The notes under the pieces: generated by a model
Seen by the model: the letters and a program-made list of their open reading frames with translations, nothing else
The model's database searches: none
Told to the model about the DNA's origin: nothing
Source: Bolinopsis microptera
Lineage: Eukaryota > Ctenophora > Tentaculata > Lobata > Bolinopsidae
Length of the DNA: 64,000 nt
Assembly: GCF_026151205.1 (NCBI RefSeq)
Contig: NC_087076.1
Span: forward strand, 22,252,828 to 22,316,827
Reading direction: 5' to 3'
Program-made: the position numbers and the translations under genes
Shown here: positions 25,556 through 37,400 of the stretch, in pieces
How the letters are laid out: each line of letters starts with the position of its first letter
Position numbering within the stretch: the first letter of the stretch is position 1

Positions 25556-25756
25556 ATATGTTACTGTGCAGGGACCGTGCAGGGAGTGTGCATAGACCGT
25601 GCAGGGAGTGTGCATAGACCGTACAGGGAGGCAAACAGTTCTCAAATAGGATCCTTTTCGCTCGAGGGATGGGTCGGATAATACTTGGGAAGTTATTTAA
25701 ATTACGAAATTGGTGACAATGTTTAAAATTATTACAATGATTAAAATGATAATCAC

Positions 25757-25875
25757 AATGGTTGCTATGGTTACTCTGATGGTTACTATGATGGTTACTA
25801 TGGTTACTATGATGGTTACTATGGTTACTATGGTTACTATGGTTACTATGGTTACTATGGTTACAGTGATGGTTA
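25757..25875 (+). repeat. GGTTACTAT(GAT) tandem repeat
   Basis: Units of GGTTACTAT and GGTTACTATGAT. The same unit forms arrays at 27453-27572 and 27783-27952. Confidence 0.95.
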
Positions 25876-25888
25876 CACTTCAACTCAC

Positions 25889-26258
25889 CTCCGTCCTCCT
25901 CCCGGCTAGGATAGAAGCTACAGATTTCAATGAGCATGTTCAGAATGAGGGTGGAGAGCTCGGTTCCGTTCAGCAGGGCTACTCCAGTGCTCGGTCAAGC
26001 CGACTGAGAAGCTCACATCTTGATCACTTATCAGTAATATCTTCAATTCCACCTGGCTTAGCTATATCTAAATCTTACTTTTATCGAGCTCATCCCACTT
26101 GGAACCGACTTCCTCTTTCCCTTCGAGAGATTATCAGACCAGGTGTGTTTAAAACAGAACTTATTAAACACATCTGGAAGGAACATGTTTGTACTGCATC
26201 TGTAGATATTAGCCCTAGTTCAGATCCTGACAATTCTTTTTCTACTGACTACGGGTAG
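25889..26258 (+). pseudogene. LINE ORF2 C-terminal fragment
   Basis: The end of a frame reads LRSSHLDHLSVISSIPPG then AISKSYFYRAHPTWNRLPLS, LREIIRPGVFKTELIKHIW and a stop at 26258. The FYRxxxxWNxLPxxxRxxxxxxxFKxxLxxH pattern is typical of the tail of CR1/L2-like LINE reverse transcriptase proteins. The reverse transcriptase itself is missing; together with the ORF1 remnant at 24.3-25.0 kb it may mark one gutted element. Confidence 0.6.
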
Positions 26259-27091
26259 TGTATTTCTCTATTATTTTTGTTTTTATTTTTTTTTGAGGTA
26301 CTCATCACGCATTTTTGCTTTATTCGGATACAATTTTGATTTAGTCTTTTATATTCAATTATTTAAATTTTATCGTTAAAACTTCATTCTATTGGAAATA
26401 TTACAAATCAGCCAATTGTAATTGACAATTTCTGGGTTGTGGCCATTATTCTTAAAAACCTAAAAATGCCTCCTAAGGTCACAGCTCGTATTATTTGCCC
26501 ATTTTTCTCCTTCTGCACTTGGGGCCCAATGTAATTGCTCGACTTTTCATCAGGTCTCTCGAGGCCTTTTGTTTGGTTATTTGGGTGTATTGGTGTCCCC
26601 TGATTGTTATCATCGCTGTACACTTGTCAAGGCATTTCTTGGTTTCTCTAGTCCATTTTTAGAAATTATATACAACATTGATATCTTACTATATATAAAG
26701 CGAGACGATAGTTTTCCGTGCCATTTTACTGACACCACGGCATCAACGTTAACGCGACTTTCCGCAAAAACGTAAAAGATGTACAACTGAAACCTTTTTG
26801 ACTGGTTTAAATGCTTTAATGGCCTTCAAAGCAGCATGAAAAAAAAGTTAAAAATTGGCCAAGGAATAGAGATTTCAGAGCCCAAAATTTGGACCCCAAG
26901 TGGTGTCAAAAACGCGAATTAAATAGGTAATAATCATTTTAGTCTCTTGAGTCTTGACACCGTTTAGGGTTATATTATACGGGTTCCTGCTAGTTGTAAT
27001 AAATTCTGATGATAATAATTGAAAGATTTCAACAACAAAAAGAATAACGTCCAGTTTAACTGTGCTACTGATTTGAGGGAGGCACCAGGTT
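26259..27091. other. No supported gene
   Basis: Probably LINE 3' untranslated sequence at first, then AT-rich DNA. No TIR, exon or array could be supported. Confidence 0.35.
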
Positions 27092-27306
27092 TAGTTAACT
27101 TACTTGTAGCATTAGTGAGCTTACTTAGCACTTGTAGCATTAGTGAGCTTACTTAGCACTTGTAGCATTGGTTAACTTACTTGGTACTTGTAGCATTAGT
27201 GAGCTTACTTAGCACTTGTAGCATTGGTTAACTTACTGGGTACTTGTAGCATTAGTGAGCTATCTTAGTACTTGTAGCATTGGTGAGCTTACTTAGCACT
27301 AGTTAA
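27092..27306 (+). repeat. 27-bp tandem repeat
   Basis: About eight units around ACTTGTAGCATTAGTGAGCT and TACTTAGC, some changed to GTTAACTTACTTGG. Confidence 0.9.
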
Positions 27307-27407
27307 GTAACTGAAGCTTGCTTATCACTAAGTAAATAGTTCACATATTGTTCTGTTAACTTTTCAGAATTTGTATTTATTTCAAAACTGGACGAAATTT
27401 GCGGAAG

Positions 27408-27612
27408 ACAAACCTGAGAGGTCTCCACCCGTCCAGACCTCGCAGCATCACAATTGTTACTATGGTTACTATGATGTTTACTATGGTTACTATGATGGTT
27501 ACTATGATGGTTACTATGGTTACTATGATGGTTACTATGATGGTTACTATGGTTACTATGGTTACTATGGTGGCGGATGACAAACCTGAGAGGTCTCCAC
27601 CCGTCCAGACCT
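27408..27612 (+). repeat. GGTTACTAT array flanked by 33-bp direct repeats
   Basis: The array (27453-27572) is bracketed by two copies of GACAAACCTGAGAGGTCTCC plus ACCCGTCCAGACCT at about 27409-27441 and 27578-27611. The bracket suggests that the array arose between the halves of a duplication. Confidence 0.85.
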
Positions 27613-27754
27613 TGTGCCCAACACTTGGTCCGTTCAGAGAGCACTCCTTCCTCCCAAAACTCGGCTATCTGCAGGGGAAATTGTTTTAGAGATTTATAAA
27701 TAGTTGGAACGATTTATAGATATATTGTTGGAAGTTGTGTACAGCTAGCTGGGG

Positions 27755-27975
27755 GTTACGAACAGTTGAAACAGTCCCCTCGTACTGTGGTTACTATGTG
27801 GTTACTATCCGGTTACTATGTGGTTACTATGGTTACTATGTGATTACTATGGTTACTATGTGGTTACTATGGTTACTATGTGGTTACTTTGTGGTTACTA
27901 TGGTTAATATGGTTACTATGTGGTTACTATGGTTACTATTTGGTTACTATGAACAGTTGAAACAGTACCTCTCGC
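27755..27975 (+). repeat. GGTTACTATGT array flanked by direct repeats
   Basis: Array 27783-27952 of GGTTACTATGT units, bracketed by GAACAGTTGAAACAGT at about 27757 and 27951. Confidence 0.85.
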
Positions 27976-28196
27976 AGACTGTACGGACCGAATCTCTCCT
28001 TCTCCTTGTTGCCATAGTACCATTCTCTTTCCTCTTGCATAGCCCCGCCGGCTTCTATAAACATACTCTGAAAATAAACTGGTTTATATTTTTGTTAAAT
28101 ATATTGACAGGGAGAAACCGTGTTAAATATATCTCATGTCTTACAAAATACAACGTGTTTTATACAGAAACACGGAAATATCTTTAATCCAGAATT

Positions 28197-28560
28197 TGGA
28201 AAAGTTTATGTTTCGTTTTGTAGTGCTTTCCCTGGGAAACTTCTTCCGGCCGGAATCGAACTTCCAGCACCTAAATTGTGTCTATAATGCCATCCATAGA
28301 TGACTAATCGGTCACTGGAAAAAAATCAGTAAAAACTGTAAAATTTTGGTTCTGGAAATTTCGTCTCGAAAACATGATAATGGGACATAACAGCAATAAC
28401 AGCAATTGGGTCGATAAGATTTTTCCATTTTGCAGTTTCTTCTCCGATATTTTGAAGTCCAGTACCTCAATTTGGTCTCATGTCACCCATAGTCAACTGA
28501 GAATGGGACAGCAATTGGGAGGGGAGGTCATAAATGATCCCCTATATAGATTTTGCTTTA
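28197..28560 (+). repeat. Dispersed repeat copy A
   Basis: Shares GTTTCGTTTTGTAGTGCT, TCACCCATAGTCAACTGA, AATCxGTxACTGGA and AATGGGACA blocks with 40140-40310, in a different order or orientation of blocks. A tRNA-like promoter on the minus strand near 28235-28310 is weak (see rejected items). Confidence 0.5.
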
Positions 28561-30650
28561 AACAAACTGTTAAATAGGCCTGCTTAAAATGATTTGGTTG
28601 TAATTTCTGTTTGTTGGACACCATTTGCGTAACAATCCGGTCATCCGTCATTCAAACGATTACTGGCAATACCTTATACCATATGTTTCGAACAATCATC
28701 ATTTCTATTCAAAATTTAGCACCTCATAAATTATGCATAGTTCATACTTCATAATTAATCATCAACCACACTCAGAAACCACGGCTAGTTGAAGGTATAT
28801 TGTGGTGCGGACAATTGGTTCTACTCATGCGTAAATTTGAAAAATATCTAACCGTTATATTGTTCAAATAAATTTGAAGGAAAAAATCATTCATTCTGAG
28901 GCCTACTCAGGAGCTGATTTTAGTGTTTGGTTTCGTGCTTAGAAATAAATAGACCAATTACAAACTGTTTAGATGTTCACGTGACATATTTGACACTCAC
29001 AATACCAATAGTCGCTATATTTACCCACCCACCTCGTTCTCCAAAATCCACGTTTTTCTGCAAAAAACGACCATTCGTAACCTTTCACTATTGCTTTTTT
29101 ACAAAAGTGTGTGAATAGAAATTGTGTAAAATGGAGACAAATAGTGAATGATTTTGTTTCCATTGTAAAATTTCACCATTTTCACAATTTTCAACAATGG
29201 TCTCCCGGTATTGAGATAGCCTGAGGGGCTTATATCCTTTCCAGTAAACTTAACCCACTCTGTACCAAGGTACTATACTCGTATACTATATGTGAAGGGG
29301 GTTGGTCCTACGACACCAAGGACCTTCTGGGTGGGAGGGGATCGTGTTACCACTACACCACCCAGCCAACCAACAGATCTTTCAAACTTAATGTCCGCAT
29401 CCGGGTCCGGTTTCGATCCGGTATCCAAGAATTTGGCCGGATATTCAACCGGAAATTTTTTTAAATGTTCCTGAAATGTATATTTTTTTGTACATTTTTT
29501 CTAAGGAGCATCCAGTCAGTGTTCTCGGTGACCAGTAAATTTCACGCCTCTAAAGTCGCTTGTTATCTGTCAGCGAATGTTCAAGACCCGTTCTTGTGAG
29601 ATTTTGTGTAACACAGAGCGTCAAAACAGCTACCATTTATGTTTTATTTATGAGCATTTAAAACAGAGGGTACCTGCTTTATAATTGTGGCAAGCAATTA
29701 GTAAACCCGTTGCTAACTCCCCTTATGTCAAGGCCATTATGCCAAACTTTGGACATTATCCTCGGTTACATCGAGAGCTGGCTGAGAGCTGGCTGCTGGA
29801 TTTTGGGCTTTACTTCTAAGGCAATTTGTACACTTGTGCTAGGCAAAGCGCAGTGAGTTCTTGCAATGTGCGTTTTGATTTATTCCAACTCGTTTCTAGT
29901 TCTGCTCATACAGCAGATCAATCAGTGACCTCTGCAGTGGTCGCACAACATATCAACAAGTAACTGCTGCTCGCAGAGCAGAAAATTGGTTATAATTTGA
30001 AATAAGGCAAGAACACAGTTAGTCGGACTGTAAGCTCTTTCTCATTGTGTCCACATGGCTTTTAATATTAGAATTGATTAAAACCCACAATCAAGGATTA
30101 ATCTCAATTATCCGGCAATTTCGGGCAGCCTTAAATATCTTATTCTTATAACCCGGTTCCGGTCCGGCCAAATGCAGAAAACCGGAATATCCGGTTTTTT
30201 CCGGTCCGGCAGTCAAAACCTTAGACCGGTCAGTTTCTAACCCTTTGCTCCATCCAGCTGCCACTTGAAGCCTCCTATTCCAATTCTTCTGCCAATAACT
30301 TCCTGCTCCATCCATTTCTTCAAGAAACTTAGCATTTTTCAGCAACGCCAGTTGCATTCTACTCTATCCATATAGCATCAGCATCCTACAATAGAGCCCT
30401 TTTTTACAAAAGGAAGCAAAAGGTTGCTATAAAATTTAGATTTGGAGGATACTGGTGATAGCTAGCAGGCTAGAAGATACAATTGGTTGAAGAGGGCAGC
30501 AACAAGGTAGAGTTGGAGCCTGGAGGTAACTGAAGAATGCTAAAGCCTGAATTTGCTTGATGAGATTTAGGTCAGTGGAAATAGCTAATATTGGAGGGAA
30601 AGGATAATAGCAGAGACAAAAGACAGCTAGAGCTGGAGTATTCGCTATGT
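28561..30650. other. Intergenic stretch, one dispersed repeat
   Basis: No exon was supported. About 29028-29105 (CACCTCGTTCTCCAAAATCC, CGTTTTTCTGCAAAAA, CCATTCGTAACCTTTCAC) is the inverse of 54365-54455, a dispersed repeat. The rest holds nothing that I can support. Confidence 0.5.
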
Positions 30651-30651
30651 A

Positions 30652-30932
30652 TAGTTACCCAGGTTACAGTACTCATAGTCGCTATAGTTACCCAGATTAC
30701 AAAACTCATAGTCGCTACAGTTACCCAGGTTACAATACTCATAGTCGCTATAGTTTATAGTTACCCAGTTTACAATACTCATAGTTGCTATAGTTACCCA
30801 GGTTACAATACTCATAGTCGCTATAGTTACCCAGGTTACAATACTCATAGTCGCTATAGTTACCCAGGTTACAATACTCATAGTCGCTATAGTTACCCAG
30901 GTTACAATACTCATAGTCGCTATATACCAGGT
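30652..30932 (+). repeat. 33-bp minisatellite
   Basis: Nine or so units of AGTTACCCAGGTTACAATAC TCATAGTCGCTAT. ORFs on both strands across it are artefacts of a unit that is a multiple of three. Confidence 0.95.
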
Positions 30933-31466
30933 TAAAAGGGTAGTACTAGGGGTAGTACGTACCAGGACGGGTATTTCTTTACAGTTTAGGGTTGACGAAC
31001 TAAACTGAGGTGCGCTCAGTCGGTTTCAAACCATCAATCCTCTCAGTTCCACACTATATTTACAAACGAACTTTTGTGATTATTTTACTTTCAACATAAT
31101 AGTGAACCTTTGCTGTAAATAGGCTTTATGATATTATTTCGCTTGTAATTTCTGTTCACTGCTTGTTTATTTCAGATTTGGGCCATTTTACATTGTTTAA
31201 AACGATTATTAGCAATAATTAATAAAAATATCAGCCCCTCATTCAAACTATTCGACGTTAATTATTCATAATGACCAGACTGTTGAGTGATAGATTATCA
31301 ACTGTTTTGTACCTGACAGTATTTTATTCTGCTTTTTATCTTTCATATACCCATTTTGTTTTTGGAAATTACTTTAAATAAAATGTTCATGTTGCACTTA
31401 ATTAATTCAAGGATTCAATTAGCCAAATTCTAAAGATCTCAACTCAAGAAATCAAGTAGAACGAGA

Positions 31467-34400
31467 ATGAGGGTCAAACTTTCGATCGCACTACTGATCG
31501 TCTTAGTTCAGGGCATCTTCTGTCAAGGTAAGAAATTTGAAATTTTTTAAAGACACGTTCATTGAAGTTTGATGATATTGGTAAATTTTTAAAATAGTGT
31601 TTTTATTGACCGGTTATAAGGCAATACTTCGTCAAATTTGTCACACTATAAATATGATACCTTATCGGACCTTATTTGGACGGACATTAAATGAACGGAC
31701 ATAATTATGAACGGACATTAATATGAACGAAGGCATTCAAAACCATCAAAAATCCGAATTATTTTCATTTTTTGACTTTTTTTATTTCTGCAAATAATTT
31801 TTAAAACCATTTTTTATACAGTAAGCAAGAAAAGCAGTTTTTAATCAGTAAACATGTTAAAATGTGTGTACATGATTATTGTCTAATATCACAAATCATC
31901 TTCATCAAATGGGTTTTCGTGCATTAAATATTCCATGCTTAAAGCATCAGTGATTTCTAGCTTTATGGAAATCTTCTTTTTTATCAAACTACCCCGCACT
32001 GTTTCCTTACCTCCCCTGAGTAATATGAACTATAACTAGGGGGTGCACGATAAAAATAAATTTGCTCGGATTTTCAATATTTTTGTACCATACCTTTTTG
32101 GAATGATCAGTGAGTTTCGCCTAAGTACCATATTTGACGGTGCGCGGCATTTGGAGCAAAAGTAGGTGTAGAAAACACGTAATTTGACGAAATTCGTCGA
32201 TGGCGCACTACCTACTATAACTGATAACAACGTCGGACAATGTCCTTGGCAACACGATTTACCGTAATATCTAGAGGCTGGAACAAATTTGTCATGTTGC
32301 CGGGGACTAGCTCATGAACTACCTATGTTGTTGAGTGCCATAATTTCGTTGACCTTTTCCACCAAGTGACCCTTGAAATCATCATATAATATTAGTATGA
32401 TTTTCTGTGCCTCCGGTAGACCAAGGAGAACCTTTCCGTCCTTAACTTACGGCAAAATATAGTTCTCATAGTTGTCATATTCTGGACAAAAAATTAGAAG
32501 TGGAAAAATTGTTGAAAAAAATTCAACGGAAGGACCTTAAATGAGTGGACTTTATTTAAACGGACATTTAGATGAACGTTAGGGCCTCCAGCGTTCAATT
32601 AATGTCCGTCCAAATAAGGTCCAATAAGGTAACTTTTTTCTACTGCTAGTTGTCCTCAAACCCCTTTCAACTCATTATTTGATGGTTGTTCTACCGATCA
32701 TAGCCCTAAAATATGTTGTTTTCAAAAGTTAGCTAATACAAGCACTTGGTTATTGGGAAATGAGGTAAATTCTGTCACATTATATTATGGAATTTGAAAT
32801 TTTTGGTGAATTGCCAAAATCATTCATATCTGATTTGTTATTGAAAAGCGGGAAACTCTATAGAAGGACAATCCAGTTGATTCAAGTTAAAGGCAGTTAA
32901 TGCGAAAATTGTCACCAAAATTATATGAGGTCATAAACGACCTTTTGTATAGATTTTGCGTTGATTCAAGTTAAGGGCAGTTAATGCGAAAATTGTCACA
33001 AAAATTATATGAAATCGTTAATAGGTTAAATTTCCGAACAAAGATAACCATATCTTGATAAGAATTCAATATTCTTCCAGAAATGATCGGTAGGTTATTA
33101 TTCAGCAAATTGGAACTCATGTTTAACAATGTTGAGGTTAATTTTGCTAAATTACCACTTAGTAGCCACTCTTAATTTTTTAGGCTACTAGCATTTCTAG
33201 TAGCCCAAAAGTTACCACCTAATGTGTAGTGGCCAGTATGTGGGCATTATCTAGTGACCAGTCACTGACCACACTTGTGACATGGTTATGAGTAACCGGC
33301 TATTTAGTGACCAGTCACTGACCACACTTGTGACATGGTTATGAGTAACCGGCTATTTAGTGACCAGTCACTGACCACACTTGTGACATGGTTATGGGTA
33401 ACCGGCTATTTAGTGACCAGTCACTGACCACACTTGTGACATGGTTATGAGTAACCGGCTATTTAGTGACCAGCCAATGACCACACTTGTGACATGGTTA
33501 TGAGTAACCGGCTATTTAGTGACCAGTCACTGACCACACCTGTGACATGGTTATGAGTAACCGGCTATTTAGTGACCAGTCACTGACCACACTTGTGACA
33601 TGGTTATGGGTAACCGGCTATTTAGTGACCAGTCACTGACCACACTTGTGACATGGTTATGAGTAACCGGCTATTTAGTGACCAGTCACTGACCACACTT
33701 GTGACATGGTTATGAGTAACCGACTAGCTAGTGACCAGTCACTGACCACACTTGTGACATGGTTATGAGTAACCGGCTATTTAGTGACCAGTGAACAATG
33801 GTTATGACATGGTTATGACATGGTCATTAAATGGTTAAGTTGTGACATGGTCATGCTGTCCTAAAGTATGACCTAAAGTTGAAGTCTCGTACAAAAATAT
33901 TGCAATTTAATCATTTTAGGGGTCAAAAGCTATCACATTTTAAAATATTTGTGCCTCATGTGTTTTTATCTGCTTATAATAATAAGATATTATAGCAATT
34001 CCCAATACATTCAGGTTAAAAAACAATGCTAGACTATTTGGCATTCCTTGTCAGGGTGTCATAAACATCCCTCGTATAAATTTCTTAAATGTGTGACGTA
34101 ATTGACCAGGTGGTAATTACGTACGTTTTGGTGAGTTTGGCAGGGCGTGCTCAGGACAACTGCATCGAGTGCGTCCTCCTCCAGCTCAGCATTGAGTTAT
34201 CGTTTGTCGGAGTGTAGCCCGGAACTGGTGGCGTGTCTGGGTACTGTTCCATAAATATGCCTTCGGAGCTCCGATGGGAGCACGTTGAAGAGCTGAGCTG
34301 CTTTAACTCTAAAGCTGTTGTCGTAATCTGTTCTTACAGAGAACTGTGCGCTTTTGTTCATGGCTGGGATCTCTGCCTTAATACCGTGCCTTTGATGTGA

Positions 34401-37400
34401 CTTGTACTCGAAGCCCGTATCGTTCGGAGCATGTTCATTAAGAATCTTCCATACATGAATAATAGAATTACGCTCTCTCCGCCTCTGAAGAGACATAAAC
34501 TTAAGCTTCTTCAGCCTGTCCCAGTACTGGAGATCACGACAGCCAGATATCTTTCTAATAAAGGATCTCTGTACAGTCTCCAGCTTTTGTATCTCTGTGA
34601 CTTTTGCAGGGTTCCAGACTGGACAGCAGTACTCTAGCTTGGAGCGAACCATGCTTTTGTATAACGTCAGCAATCAGCATGACTACTTGTGACCGGTCTC
34701 TAAAGGCAGTCAATATCCAAGCTGCCATCTTTCTAGCTCCTTGAACTGTCTTATCAATACGAGGACCCCATGCTGCTGCTAACATACACTCCAAGGTCTC
34801 TGACAGTTTCCTGTGGTGATATTGCGTGTCCTTTTGGTGTAGTATACTCAACAGTCTCTGGGTAGAACGGGAGCTCTCTTAGAGCTTTTGATCCATTCAG
34901 GGGGTAGTTTACAACCTTAAACTTCTGTTCGTGTAGCTCCATGTTGTTAACACGTGACCACTCGATGACTATGTTTAGATCATCTTGCAGTAACTCTACA
35001 CTACTCATTCCTCGGATAGCCCCAATCAGCTTTGTGTCGCTAATGCTGTTCAACAGATCGTTGATGTACAGAATAAATAGGATCGGTCCTAGGACTGTCC
35101 CTTGTGGATGATTTGCGACCTTCAACTACGACTGTCTGTTTTCTGTTTAGCAAAAACTCTTTGATCCACCTTAAAGCCTGACCACCAATTCCGTATCGAC
35201 CAAGCTTGGCTAGCAGCACTGCATGGTCAACCGTCAACCTTGTCAAAAGCTTTGTCAAAGTCGAGGTAAATCACATCAACTTCTTCATCATTGTTGAGTG
35301 ATTTGTAGATCTGTTCGATGTGACTGAGAAGCTGCGTCATGCAACTCCTCTTTTTTCTGAACCCATGCTGGTTCGTATTGATCATCATGTTCTCTTCCAA
35401 ATGACGAACCAGGTTTTTTCTCATGGTACCTTTCAACGAAAAAAGTCGCTAAATATGTAGATGATTGCCATATGAAACTATTCTATGAACTGGAAATTCA
35501 AAAATGTTGTCAAACACGGCAGCAAGGGGCCGATGTTAACTCTGTCACCTTTTTATAGTGTGACAATGTCGGAATCTCACTGCCGGCCGAATTTATGCGA
35601 TATCCTATCATCTGATAAAAATATCGTTATGTGACAAAGTTTACCTAGAGGATGAGACGATTATCCTAACCATGGAGGGTTTATTTAGTTTCATAGTGTG
35701 ACAAATTTTACCTCATCGACCATCGTGCTATTTAATAGGGCCACTAATTTTTACCAATATCCTCAAACTTCAAATTCAATGAACGTGTCCTTAAATAAAA
35801 TTAAAATATTTAACAAATTTAACCGTGCACAATTTTAAACGTACAAGTGCATACGTTTAGTGCTTCTATGAGTACAATTTTATTGCCTTATTTAAATATA
35901 GGACAGCGGAATTATACATGAATTGATGTTAACATTATTAACTATTCATGCAACACTCAGTAGTACAATACTTCACTCCATCAGGTGGTAAGATAAAGTG
36001 GAGATCTGACGGTAGATGTGGTAGTAGGTATCCCCTCCCTGATGGCAGTCCTGGTGAGTGTAACCCTGATGGGGAGGACCCGTGTTGTAGTAAATATGGA
36101 CATGACTGGTATAATGGATGGTGTGGTAACACGGCTAGACACTGCTTTTGTAATAACTGTGTAAACTACAGAGTTATATATAGGGACTGGAGAGAATCAG
36201 GAGGTAAGATAAAGTGGAGATATGACGGTAAATGTGGTAGTAGGTATCCCCTCCCTGATGGCAGTCCTGGTGAGTGTAACCCTGATGGGGAGAACCCGTG
36301 TTGTACTAGTGGAGAACGGTGTAGGACACTTGACCATTGTTCTTGTATTGACTGTGTTGACTACAGAATAGTGAGCAAACTGAGAAAATCAGGAGAAAAT
36401 TGTACAGTAGCAACAGTAAGCGGATTTCTGAAAAATGTGTGTTTTGATGAAAAGAGGAAACGACACTATTTCAAGTGTACCCACTCTGATGTGTACTTTG
36501 AACAGAAAAGTGGGAGGCAGCTTGAGAGTGTTTCTACAGTGTGTGAGAATGATCCCCACGTGTATCAGGCATGTGGATTAAACACAAAAATAACAAACAC
36601 GAATGTGCTGTGTGGAGGCTTGTTTTGCGATAACAAATATATCAGATGTGATGAGAACTGCAGTGTAGATAAGGATTGTCCTGTATCACAAATCAATAGA
36701 ACGCCTGACCCACAAGAGTACACTGTAACTAGTCATGCTTCTACTGCTCGTCCTCCTACTGCTATACTAACAAGAGAGCTCTGTAATGATAAATGTGACT
36801 CTGACTATTGTATAGATGAAAGTGATTGTAACGGGTATAAATACGGAGTTAAATGCACTTATCAGGGGAGGAAGTTGTATATTCCTGTACACTATATATG
36901 TGGAGGATACAAGATGTGTGATAAAGGAGAGGATGAACTCACAGTACAGGACTGTAATGTTAATGAAACAACCCCACACACGTGTACACATTACTTCAGT
37001 AAAGTGTGGTTAGAAGAGATTAGAACAGTACCTATATTGGACTATACTAGGTGCTCAGTATTTGATATAAAGAAGAAAATCTATCCATACTGTCTGAACT
37101 ATCTGGATCAGACTAACTGTTCTGATAGTGAGCGAGTAGGGGGGTATTGTGATATTAATGGGTATAACTCGAGTTTTTCTAAGTACATGTTGTGTTATGA
37201 ATATGATGAAAGGGCTAGTTTACCAGTAAAGTTATGTGACGATAACCTTCAAAACAGCTGTATATCACCGTCTACTTCCACTGATTGTAGAGTACACAAA
37301 CACAGGATGTGTGACGGAGTGTGGGATTGTCCTGATGGAAGTGACGAACTTCATGACATGTGTGGATACATGACGAAGGAATTTCAGTGTGTCCGTAGGT

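Noticed and set aside
27303-27689. Overlapping ORFs HSNHSNH, VTIVTI and YYGYYDG
   Set aside because: Six-frame readings of the GGTTACTAT satellite.
28235-28310. tRNA-like A and B boxes on the minus strand (GTTCGATTC with TAGTCATCTATGG 45 bases upstream)
   Set aside because: The spacing fits a tRNA promoter, but the T-stem does not pair and no acceptor stem or anticodon stem forms. At best it is the head of a decayed SINE.
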